Positions 10,636 through 20,451 of a DNA stretch of 23,847 nucleotides are shown here, in pieces; the stretch's first letter is position 1, and each line of letters opens with the position of its first letter. This DNA comes from Proteromonas lacertae (lineage: Eukaryota; Sar; Bigyra; Opalinata; Proteromonadidae), in assembly GCA_002245135.1 (NCBI GenBank), contig NGBS01000397.1, positions 1 to 23,847 on the forward strand. Reading direction: 5' to 3'. A program made the translations under genes and the position numbers. The notes under the pieces were generated by a model that was not told the DNA's origin, did no database searches, and saw only the letters and a program-made list of their open reading frames with translations.

Positions 10636-10738
10636 AAGCAAACCTCAAGTTTGAATGATTTTAAATTTTTTATTTTTTAAGCTCCTTATTTAATAGATGA
10701 ATAAGAAATATTATTATGTGGTTTTATGATTAATATAC

Positions 10739-11040
10739 AAAGACAGAGTGGTGCTAGAATTAAAATATAGTGAATATGTTACATATTAGAAGTGATCTCA
10801 AAGAGAAGTCCAAAAAATGAATTAGAAATATTATTATGTGGTTTTATGATTAATATATTATTAACAAAGACAGAGTGGTGCTAGAATTAAAATATAGTGA
10901 ATATGTTACATATTAGAAGTGATCTCAAAGAGAAGTCCAAAAAATGAATTAGAAATATTATTATGTGGTTTTATGATTAATATACAAAGACACAGTGGTG
11001 CTAGAATTAAATTACAGTAAATGTGTTACATGTTATTTTA
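10739..11040. repeat. Tandem ~120-bp subrepeats in left MULE terminus
   Basis: Units starting AAAGACAGAGTGGTGCTAG begin at 10739, 10866 and 10986 (third starts AAAGACACAG), so the spacing is 127 and 120 bp. The right terminus has two copies in reverse orientation about 100 bp apart (near 13770 and 13870). Confidence 0.85.
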
Positions 11041-11149
11041 TGGTTACTAGTCATTATGGATAATTTAATTAAAATATGAAAGAGAATATTGTTTTTGGTT
11101 GTTACAATTAATTTGTATATGTAGATGAAGTAATATACTAACAATGTTG

Positions 11150-11700
11150 ATGATAAGCATCGAGAATTATAGCAGAATTAGGAAAGATGTTTGAGAAGAA
11201 GATTTATTGGAATTTAAATGGTGAATCTGACCCACTCACTGGCTTTTAGTTATTTAGCAAAGGAAAGAAAAATAACAGTAACAACAACTCTAGTAATAAA
11301 CTTAATAACTTATTCTAATAGCCATTAGATTATTATGAAAATATTTTATAGTTTATTAATAAAAAAGTGTTAATAAGTGTTTTTAAGCTATGTTAGTTAA
11401 AAATTACTTCAAAAGGATTGATATTGATATTTTAAATACTATGATAATTTGTTACTGTGATATTAATTTCATTTAATAATAAATTAGTATTAGAAAAGAA
11501 GAGAATATGAGATTATATGATTTATACTTCACAACACCATAAGAATTTAATGAATTAGAATGTGATTAGAGAAGTGTATTATCAATATAGATAATAAGAA
11601 ATTGTTATTCAATGAAGATAATAATATCAATAAAACAAAAGAAAATATTAATATATATTATTACAGTTTATATGAAGAATGTAAATACATGATAAAAGAA
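11150..11700 (+). other. Protein-like stretch in the MULE readable only with TAA/TAG as Gln
   Basis: Two adjoining frames, about 11157-11396 and 11402-11580 (offset by -1 in an A-run), give natural-looking peptide segments such as KKIYWNLNGESDPLTGF, QPLDYYENILQFINKK, and NMRLYDLYFTTPQEFNELE, but only if TAA and TAG are read as Gln. In the ~150 codons covered there are ten TAA/TAG, no CAA/CAG and no TGA. A third piece (about 11582-11700) reads under the standard code (LLFNEDNN, YYYSLYEECKYMIKE), and further downstream TGA appears twice. The family is not recognised. Either it derives from a genome with reassigned TAA/TAG codons, or it is a decayed ORF, or a chance product of AT-rich DNA. Confidence 0.35.
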
Positions 11701-11817
11701 TGAATAAATGATAAAATATTGATAGTATAATGGTATAGTATTTGAATAGATATTCAAGATAAAATGATAAAATCGTATAATATAACCAATATACTTATAT
11801 AATATTATAATTAAAAT

Positions 11818-13538
11818 TTAGTTTAATTTCTTTCTTTTATTCTTCTTTTCGTATGAACATTCAATCCTCTTTGACATATAAATTGTTCTTTTTGTAGAGA
11901 TATTATTTATATAGTTTAAAGTAGCATCATCTTGAATTATTTTATATCCTTCCTCAGAATTACTTATGAATAAATATATTGCTGTTATTATTATCTCTGA
12001 TGCTTCTTTTTCAATATTGATATAATCTTTTGCTATGAATTTTTTAAATTCATTTTCTGCTATTTTATCATATATATAATTGATTAGTGATTGGTATATT
12101 TCTGTTATTGTATCATCTTTAATACTTTGTAACATAGATGAAAAATATGATTTATGAATAGAAGCTTTTAATTTGACAAATTCTTCTTCATCAATGTTTA
12201 TGTTTTCATAATTAATAATGTTATTATATACATCTTTTTCATTTAAACTTTTTTCTATACTTTCTACTACTTCTGTTGGATAATGAATTTTACTGAAATA
12301 ACAATCTGTAATTGGTATACTACTAAAAAAGTAACTTTTAAAACACTCGTTGCATATTAATTTATAAGTATCCACTTTTATATCAAATTTTACTTTAATA
12401 TAAAGCATATGCGAACATGGTATTCCTGTTACCATTCTATATCCACAATTACAGCTAATTACATCATTATTACAACTTACAATATATTTATCATTCTCAT
12501 TCTTCAAAATATACTCGCTTTTTTCTTCATTATACCAACATTCATAAATTGAATCGCAAAGAATTGAACTTTGATAAATGAAATTTGCAGCACATTCATC
12601 CCACAGCATCGAGGATATTTCATCTAATTTATCGTTATTAACAGTAATGATTTCATTAATTATTTTATATTGTTTTTTGTAGATGTCTTCCAATACTGTC
12701 AATACTGCATCATATCTGGATCTACGATGTTTAAGTGAACTTTTAATATAATGATTTAATGCTTCAACTGCGCTAGTGCTATGGCATCCATATATACCCA
12801 TTTCAGAAACACCATCTTTTGTAAAATACGACTTATATTTATCACTTGTATTTTCTACAATTATTTCTCTTTGCAGTGGATTGGTTATATAATTATATAA
12901 AATACTTTTTAATGCTTTATCTCGAATATATATTAGAAAGTGGCATATAAAACGGCAAGCTCTTTGTCATGTATAACACTTACTATATTGCCGTTTGTAT
13001 TAAGTTTTTGATATATAAAAAGATATGTGGATTTGTCTTTTTTTCTAGTTATTGCAAAAGCAACTAACAATAACTTGTGTGGTGCTATTTGCATATACAC
13101 TAGATACAGTTGCATATTATTCATAAATACATTGAAAGTTCCATCACAAACCAAAGTCGAATATTTTTGCACCCTTTCTTGGTCCATAATAACTAAAACT
13201 GTATCTTGATTTTTGTATACAGTATATTTTTGTTCAACATTAAAGAAAAATCTTTGCATCCCTTCTTCTTCATTTCTTAATTCTTTTTTGAAATTAATAA
13301 CTTTTGTTTTTATCTGCTTTTCTACATTATTAGTTATTCTATATCTATCCTTAACTGTTTTAATAATATTTGGCAATAATGATTTTGTGTTCTTAGCCAT
13401 TGAAATTACTTCATTTTCAATATCATTAGTCAATTTATAAATTGTTCTTTTATCTATAATTCTATTCAACTTATGATTGTGAGATTTAAATTCTACTATT
13501 ATTTCGTTAGTATAATCAACCTTAACACAAAAATTACA
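11818..13538 (-). pseudogene. MULE transposase (FLYWCH-DDE-SWIM), frame displaced
   Basis: The 5' part (13538 to 12933) begins with a C-x2-C...H-x-H finger (CNFC, SHNHK), FLYWCH-like, and continues to the MULE catalytic start, where CDGTF holds the first Asp (~13145) and VIHDKEL the second. The frame is displaced near 12930, right after LYATF. The other part (about 12930 to 11818) has YIRDKALKSIL, then the catalytic Glu in STSAVEALN (~12765) and a SWIM zinc finger (CNC, then C and H, ~12453-12409), and ends in a Lys-rich tail. The region between second Asp and Glu is shorter than usual for the family, so some residues may be lost. No ATG is found for the finger; upstream TAA/TAG codons fall where Gln would fit. 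It would cut and paste the element via its TIRs. Confidence 0.85.
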
Positions 13539-13738
13539 GCTTTATTTCAAAAACAAACAACAAAACTAGTAGAAATGCAATTCTTAATCAACCAAAATTT
13601 CCCCCAAATACCCCTTTATTTTATTATTAAAAAAGAATTATTGAGGATAATCTATCAACACTATGTAGTATTCTATACAAGAAGAAAAATAAATATGTGT
13701 ATAAATAGCACATCTAAGATCTGTCTAAAAGAACATCT

Positions 13739-14248
13739 TCACTATATTTTAATTCTAGCACCACTCTGTCTTTGTTAATAATATTTCTAATTCATTTTTT
13801 GGACTTCTCTTTGAGATCACTTCTAATATGTAACATATTCACTATATTTTAATTCTAGCACCACTCTGTCTTTGTATATTAATCATAAAACCACATAATA
13901 ATATTTCTTATTCATCTATTAAATAAGGAGCTTAAAAAATGAAAATATTAAAATCATTCAAACTTGAGGTTTGCTTTGTGAAAATGTTTTGTTTATTTTT
14001 TCATTAAATAAACATATTATTACGAAAATAATTGGAGGTCCTAAATGCAGATATTATGCACTTTTGTTTGGACATCAATTTTAAAACTAATGTCAAAATG
14101 AATTAATCATAAGTAAACGAAATTCACAGATAGTTTCAGAAACTCTTAATTACTTATCTATATCTTGAAGAAATTTAATATAAAGGCTGTAACGCCACTA
14201 GAAATAGGGTGTTAAAAATTTGAACAGCCGTTCTAAAAAAATGTCCTC
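13739..14248 (-). repeat. Right terminal inverted repeat of the MULE
   Basis: About 510 bp, reverse complement of the left terminus. It is uninterrupted and therefore shows the empty site of the nested element (CACAAAGCAAACC in element orientation, near 13970). Confidence 0.88.
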
Positions 14249-14257
14249 CTTTTTCAG
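14249..14257. repeat. Right 9-bp target-site duplication of the MULE
   Basis: CTTTTTCAG, identical to 9724-9732. Confidence 0.9.
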
Positions 14258-14274
14258 ATATAATATAAATACTA

Positions 14275-14296
14275 ATATCCAAAATTTTTTGGATAT
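14275..14296. repeat. 22-nt palindrome next to the MULE insertion
   Basis: ATATCCAAAA and TTTTGGATAT form perfect arms around TT. It might be an end of the pogo-like relic or the reason the site was attractive; neither is shown. Confidence 0.35.
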
Positions 14297-14379
14297 AACA
14301 TACAGTTTTGATATTGAAAAAAAAACATATGATTTAAATGATAGTTATTAATAATCATATCAATTGAAGGTTTTAGACA

Positions 14380-14700
14380 CAAAGATATTCCAGTCTTTTC
14401 AATAGCATTATTTATTCTTTAATAATTGTCAAGCGAACTAATGCATTTGTTTAATATTCTATTTTTATAGTAAAGTTTTAGGGAAGCTATAGTGCCTTGA
14501 TCCAAAGGTTGTAAAAATGAAGTAGAATTTGGAGGAAGATATAATATATCAACATTTTTATAATTTGAAATACGAGGATAACCAGAAAAATTATCCATTA
14601 TTAGTAGAATTCTTTGATTTTTATATTGTTCAGGTATATTAAGAATTAAATATATTTTAATATCCTTTTTCAATTTAAAAATGTATTTTGGAACACCATA
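14380..14700 (-). pseudogene. Relic of a pogo/Tigger-type (DDE_1) transposase
   Basis: The longest open part (14673-14419) contains ILLIMDNFSGYP, then DILYLPPNSTSFLQPLDQGT and LKLYYKNRIL. These are the conserved second Asp region and the LPPNSTS-LQPLDQG block of the DDE domain found in pogo, Tigger and Jerky-type transposases. Only about 85 residues remain; the N-terminal DNA-binding half and the first Asp are missing, and stops follow quickly on the 3' side, where NNAIEKTGI in another frame may be more of it. No inverted repeats could be assigned. It is an old, dead DNA transposon fragment between the MULE and GrpE. Confidence 0.8.
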
Positions 14701-15089
14701 TTCTATAACACTTCAATGTCACATATTAAGAAAAATTAGAATCAATATTTTGAATTAACTACTTCAATTGATATGTGTTTGTTTAGGATCTAACTTAACA
14801 TAATTAAAAAAACTCTTTAGTTACAAAATAAAACAGACAAATATATATTAATAATAATAACTCATAAAAATGAGAATATAACATATATATACTAATTAGC
14901 GTATTTATATTCGCATTTTTAAAAAAAATAAAAATCAAGCCTTCAAGCTTTTTCTTCTTTTTCTTTTTTGATTTTGCAAAACACCAGAGAAATATTTGTT
15001 AATAAATGTATCTCAAAAAGTTGATCAATATTCAAACATACAAAATAAACAATACAAAGAAAATTGTTGAAATTATTGTAAGTAATTAC
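14701..15089. other. Gene-free AT-rich spacer
   Basis: Downstream of the GrpE stop codon. No reading frame with protein-like content, no RNA gene and no repeat structure was recognised; it has T-rich and A-rich runs only. Confidence 0.6.
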
Positions 15090-15929
15090 TCACTCAGACT
15101 TCTTTTGAACTACACCTACCTTCGCTGCTCGCAATACTCGATTGTTGAGCTTATAACCAATGCTAATAACTTGACCCACTCTATCTGCTTCAACCTTATC
15201 ACTTGGCATATTAAACAATGCATCATGTATTTTAGGATCAAATACATCTCCAATTTCACAATATTTTATGATTTTGTTTGATTTCAATACACTATCTAAA
15301 TCTTTTGAAATCAGCTTTATTCCATCTACAAATTGAATACAGTCCTATTTTATGAATATTATATTATATTATATTATATTATATTATATTATATTATATT
15401 ATATTATATTATATTATACTCCTTCTATCTTCTTTGGTATGTTTAATAGAGCTAAATCAAAAGCATCAAACACTGGTAATAAATCTTTCACTAACGTTTT
15501 AACTCCATACAAACGAGCTTCACTTACATCATTCTTTGCTATTTTACGAGTATTCTCCATCTCAGCTAATAAACGAAGATTTTGATCTTTCATTCTTTTC
15601 AGCTAAATATAATAGCATAATAATAATATACATCATTTTCTAATTCGGTTACCTTATTTTTTAATTCAACTTTCTCAGCATCTTCTTCTTTCACTTCAGT
15701 TTCTTTTGATGCTTCTGTAGATGATTGATTTCCCTTACATTCACTATTTTCTACTTCATCAGCAAAACTTCGATAAAAGAATGAAGGAATAGTGTTAAAC
15801 ATTCTTGAATAGTGACTAAAGTAAACAGATTTACATCCATTCAATGCAGCATGATTAGTTCTGCATACTCTCGCAATCTAAACAATAAAAGATTAATAAT
15901 ACAGTTTTTATTGAAGAAAAATAATTCAT
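15090..15929 (-). CDS. grpE: GrpE-like nucleotide-exchange factor for organellar Hsp70
   Basis: Four exons, 15929-15903, 15877-15632, 15602-15420 and 15344-15090, all joined in phase 0, give 236 residues ending in TGA. The N terminus (MNYFSSIKT, then IARVCRTNHA and YRSFADE) is basic and hydroxylated like an organellar presequence. A charged coiled-coil helix follows (VTELENDLKRMKDQN), then NTRKIA and VKDLLPVFDAFDLAL. The C-terminal beta domain has the GrpE signature region FDPKIHDALFNMP with GYKLNNRVLRAAKVGV. GrpE (Mge1) dimers release ADP from mitochondrial-type Hsp70 during protein import and folding. Introns are 25, 29 and 75 nt; the last is enlarged by a microsatellite. The exon 1 choice is an inference from splice sites and phase. 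Confidence 0.9.
15345..15419 (-). repeat. Pentanucleotide microsatellite filling the third GrpE intron
   Basis: About 13 tandem copies of ATATT (plus strand, 15355-15418) occupy nearly the whole 75-nt intron, leaving only the donor GTATA and an acceptor of about 10 nt ending AAAATAG. Other introns of the gene are 25 and 29 nt. Confidence 0.9.
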
Positions 15930-16044
15930 TTAATTATTTGAAACGGATAGATATTTTGAAATTGTTTCATTTAATTATAGAAAAGCAATGATAATGAATT
16001 AACACCTCCAAAGAAATATGCTAAAAGCAAATAAAATAAACAAA

Positions 16045-17174
16045 TTATTTCGTTTCTTCCAACATCAATTCTTTCATTTCTTCTTCTTCTTCTTCTACTA
16101 AAGGCTGTTGTTGTTTTTTAATTTCTTCATTACTCTTAGTTTCTGATTTTGGTTTTGGCGACCCTAAAGGTATAGTTATTTTCTGTAGATTTATATCAAC
16201 AGATTTGTCACTATCACTTTCACTTTTTTCATCTTCTTTCTTATCAACATGTTGTTCTTCTTTTTTAATTTCTTCCTTTTTAATAATATTTTTATTCTTC
16301 TCTTTTATTTCTTCTCCTTCTTTTACTTTCTTTTTCTTAACTAATCTACCAATCTTATTACTCTTTACATCAAATAATATTTTTATCTTTCCTTGTGCTT
16401 TTTTATCTACATATACTTTTTTTAATAGTTCATTTGAATAACAATGAATTATATCTTTATGCTTTACCATCTATTTCAAATATTTAAAAAGAAATCAATA
16501 CTATTTCTTTCATTTTTCTATGATTATTTTCATCATATTCTTTAGGTAATTCATTCAGTTTCATTTTCCCATCACTTATCTCTTTCGCTACTTTAAATGC
16601 ATCTTTCCATTTCTGCAACGTTCTATTTGTATCCTATTTAATAATTAATTAATTAATTAGATAATTATATAAATACTGGATCAGATTTAGGTATTTGAAA
16701 TCTGTATATTCTTTCATTTGCAATCTTTGCATCATCCCAATCATGATGTTTACTAAATGGATTTTCTACACGAAATCGTATTGTAAATGTGTTTATTCCT
16801 TCTAGCACTACTTCTCCTTTCAAATTAGATATTGGTATTGATTGTTTTTCATTAATGTACATATTGTGTGTTGAACATGGTAGCATTTTTTCAAATATTT
16901 TGAATGTTGGATTTGGATAGTTGTTATCTATACACATTTTGTATAATACACAATATCTCTCCTATGTTATACATTATAATATTTTATTATACTTGAAACT
17001 TGCCAAATACTCTTTTTCTTCCTTCTTTTAAAAGAGGCCCCTCAAATAAAACATTTGAAGGGAATTTCTGTTCCACTTCTTTCATATTCCTATAAAACTC
17101 AATATTATTAAAAGTGTATACATATATTGAGGAAATCCATTAAATACAGGCTGAGCTCCACAACAAAAATTCAT
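16045..17174 (-). CDS. PH-like domain protein with charged C-terminal tail
   Basis: Five exons (17174-17122, 17089-16993, 16961-16677, 16633-16502, 16470-16045) join in frame to 330 residues; introns are 32, 31, 43 and 31 nt. A pleckstrin-homology-like domain covers about residues 30-170. It starts LFEGPLLKEGRKRVFGKFQ, continues ERYCVLYK and YINEKQSIPI, and ends in NERIYRFQ and the helix LQKWKDAFKVAKE with the PH-type Trp. PH domains bind phosphoinositides or proteins at membranes; which applies here is unknown. The rest is Lys/Glu-rich with Ser-Asp repeats and is probably disordered. It is divergent from the gene starting at 17256, which encodes a clearly related PH domain with an intron at the same codon (after KFQ). 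The start ATG is the first in the open exon. Confidence 0.85.
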
Positions 17175-17255
17175 AATTTTAAAAATATTAGCCGTTATTC
17201 AATTATTGAAAGTGTAGTTTTACAGTGTTTCTAAACAGTAGAAAATTATATAAAC
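17175..17255. promoter_or_regulatory. 81-bp bidirectional promoter region between PH-gene paralogs
   Basis: The start codons of the two divergent PH genes are separated by only 81 bp, so core promoters of both must lie here or overlap coding DNA. TATAAAC lies just before the plus-strand ATG, but AT content is too high for any motif to be meaningful. Confidence 0.5.
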
Positions 17256-20200
17256 ATGAGACTAATACTATGGAAGTATAGTTTTGTGATATATGTGATA
17301 ATTTTTTCGTTACATGTTGACTTTGTGAAATCAAGAAAAACCGAACTTAACACTTCATCCCATAATTTAACAAATATTGTTAATCACAAAAGACCTAGAC
17401 TGCACGAAAAAGAAGAAATGACAATTAATAAAGTGAAGGAAAGTAAGGATGTTAATTCTGATTCAGAATTATTGATTAATCAGGTAAAATCAGGAAATAT
17501 GAATAAAGGCAAATCCCACAATTTAAAAAGAAAATTGATAAAGTCAACTCAGGAGAATGATAATATGCTATTTAGTGAAAATGAAAGTATAGATCCACTA
17601 TATACTTGTTATTATCCTATCAGATACTTAAGATTAGAGTGTTCCCAAACAAATTACATTCTAGAACCAGTGTTTGATGATGAAGACGAATCTACATATA
17701 TAGAATATTCTATAAATCTCAATGATAACAAATATATCAAAATAATCGATGAAAATAAAGGAAAAATATCAATTAGTCAGTTTGAAGTACAACCATTATC
17801 ATTTATACAAATTACATGTTCTTATAAGGAAAATGAAGTGAATAAAACACTATTAGATGAATTAGAACTCAGTACAAACACAACCACATTTAACCTATTA
17901 ATTGAAATTTTGTACAGTACAATTCCAACGGATATATTTCCATTACAAATTCCAAAATATTTTGTAGCTGATAAGATAGTAAATGATCCATTTATATACG
18001 GTGTATTTTTCCCATTTTCAATTCCCAAAATCCCACTCACTGTAATAAAGACATTGAAACATTCCACTTATTATTATGTTACAGATATTTTACAAACTAC
18101 AATGATAATTGACCAATCAAAATACAAAGAAAATTATGGTGTTGCTGATTTTACATCCAAAATTTTGATTAAGACAATAAATGAACCAGAAACGGATATT
18201 TCAATTGTTACATTTATTATTAATACTTATACGATTGAAAGAGAATATTCATATCTCATTTATAACTATAACAACAGCAATAATAATAATAATAATATCA
18301 CATATATAAACCAATATAATATCACATTATCATTTGAATTTATTTCGTTGTTAAACATAAGTGATTTACAGTTTATCAGTTATTTTGAAGATGTGATATA
18401 TAATAAATATTTCAAACAATTTCTATTGGATAATAATAATAATAATACGATTGTAGATTGTTCATATAGTGAGAATAGTATGAATAACAGTTTTCCTCAT
18501 TATACATTGAAATTTGAAGTTTCAATCACTCCAATTATCAGAAATGAAACTGTAGAGAATAATAATTATAATTCAACAAGAAGAGTATTACAAAAGAAAG
18601 AAAAAGAAGAAGAAAAGTTGATAAATCAACCAATCTTCCAATTACAATTAATCATTCAATCAATTCAATCAAATTTAACATTAAAAGACAAGAATAATCT
18701 GATTTTTCTCAACGCATTTCATTCAGATTATAAAATAACTGAAATTCCAATATTTAATAACAATGAAAATGATAATGAAGAAGATCAAACCGAGTTTGAA
18801 GAAACACCAATACAATCATCATCCAATAGTAAGAAAGTGAATGTAGTAGCAATTTTAATACCAACAATTTTAGTAATAATAATTGTTATTATTGCAGCAG
18901 TAGTTATTTGGTATTTTTATTATTATAAGAGAAATAAATCTGATAAATCTCAAGAAATGAACTTATTTGGAGTATATATATATATTCTTTATTGATATAG
19001 ACATTTTCAAGTGTTTTTGATAGACATAAATCTTCAAAAGTGAGTGGTGATTATGATCCATATATTAAAGACAAAGTATTACATGAAGGATATTTGTGGA
19101 AAGAAGGGAGAAATAGAATTGCATATAAGTTTCAAGTATTTTTATATTATTATTATTATTATTTTATAGAGAAGATATGTAGTCATATATAAAGAACCAG
19201 CAATAATGAGAGTATATGAATCAATGTGTCCAAGTTTCTATGGAAATGTTTATATTCATGAAAAACAATCAATTCCAATGGAATGTTTTCGATGTGTAGA
19301 AAGAGAAAGTCAAATTCAGTTTATGTGTCGATTTGCAGTACAAAACGCACAGAAGAAACAAATGTCAGTTCCTGAACAAAATGGAATTTGTGAAGAAAGA
19401 ATATTTCGATTTAAAAACAACGATACAAATATAGAAACAGCAATAAACAAACAGAAGAATGGATTCAAATACTTCGAGAATTTGAAAAACAAAATATTAG
19501 ACCCAAACCAATTCAAGTTTGGTATGACAATCAAACATTAAAGAGAGATGTTGAAGAAAATAATAAGTTATTACCAGTTTCTACTCGTATATATTATTAT
19601 TATCTATATTATATTTAGCAACATCAAAGCATAGTAGTGGAAGCGGTAATATAAGAGTATCTTCAGCAATAGCTTCAGCTTCAAGACGCAAAAGAGCCTT
19701 AGAGATAAAAAGACAATTACGAACTCCTCAAAGATTAGGACTGGCTTCCAATACTTTAGTTTCTACAAGAGGATCAGTTGGTTGTGAAATTGAATTAAAC
19801 CAATTGCAAGATTATGATAGTGATACTTTTCGAACACCCAAATATTCTTCAATTACTCATGGAGGAAGAAATAGTGAATTGACGCTTCATGATTTACCTA
19901 ATAATAATAATAATAATAGAATAAATAATCATTTTATATCTCCTACTCGATTATTTCAAAATAGAAGAAATAAGAGTAAAAACAATAACAACAATTTGAA
20001 GATAAAGAATAGTTTAAGTGGAACAAGTAGCGAAGAAGATAATAATGATAATGATAATTATAGAAAGAAAGGATTAAGTGAAGGAGATAAATCAATATTA
20101 CATCCATTTCTCCTGAAGAATCGAAATATCAATTTACCACCAATTGCTCCATTAAAAACGCCAATTCCAACATTACAACAACAACAACAACAAATTCAAA

Positions 20201-20328
20201 CAGAAAGAGATGTTGTGTATAGTTCAACAAAAAGTTCTCAATTAGTAAGTCGAAAACAAACACGAGATTATGAAGATAATGGTAAAATTGATTTAGATGA
20301 TGATGATGGTGGTATAAGTGAGAAGTGA
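17256..20328 (+). CDS. Predicted type I membrane protein with cytoplasmic PH-like domain
   Basis: Exon 1 (17256-18971) encodes a signal peptide (LILWKYSFVIYVIIFSLHV), a long Asn-rich ectodomain with many N-glycosylation sequons and few Cys, and one transmembrane helix at about residues 530-553 (VAILIPTILVIIIVIIAAVV) followed by KRNKSDKS. After introns 18972-19000 and 19136-19169 comes a PH-like domain (HEGYLWKEGRNRIAYKFQ, RRYVVIYK, YIHEKQSIPM, EERIFRFK) related to that of the divergent neighbour. Between about 19425 and 19465 the frame shifts by -1 into TEEWIQILREFEKQ, the PH C-terminal helix, and stays there through intron 19587-19618 to TGA at 20328. The Ser/Asn/Gln-rich tail looks disordered. 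Total length is about 990 residues. It could be a surface receptor that signals through phosphoinositides; ligand unknown. Confidence 0.75.
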
Positions 20329-20451
20329 TGTAATATATCTGCATATATGTATAGGATATAATATAATTTAAAATATTTAAATACATTTTATATGATTATA
20401 ATATAATCATGATTGTTTTTATTTATATTATAAAAAATATAATATTAATAA

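Larger units (their letters stand above)
9733..10901 (+). repeat. Left terminal inverted repeat of the MULE (interrupted)
   Basis: Runs 9733-10009, is cut by the nested element and its duplication, and resumes at about 10641. The outer 277 bp match the reverse complement of 14248-13972 by eye without a mismatch. The inner part consists of tandem ~120-bp units; the unit count differs from the right repeat, which is why the inner boundary is approximate. Confidence 0.85.
9733..14248 (-). mobile_element. Mutator-like DNA transposon (MULE) with long TIRs and nested insertion
   Basis: The element is 4516 bp between perfect 9-bp duplications (CTTTTTCAG). Its ends, GAGGACAT...ATGTCCTC, are long inverted repeats that look identical over the first ~277 bp, so the insertion is recent. 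On the minus strand it carries a transposase (11818-13538) with FLYWCH-like zinc finger, DDE catalytic region and SWIM zinc finger, the domain order known from MULEs. On the plus strand at ~11150-11700 it holds a second protein-like stretch. A 626-bp non-autonomous element is nested in the left repeat. The transposase frame is displaced once near 12930, so this copy may not be autonomous. It sits between the TPR and GrpE genes and breaks neither. Confidence 0.9.

Noticed and set aside
10290-14960. Similar CAAGCCTTC-containing short stretches at ~10310 and ~14935
   Set aside because: Match is too short and low-complexity to call a shared element.
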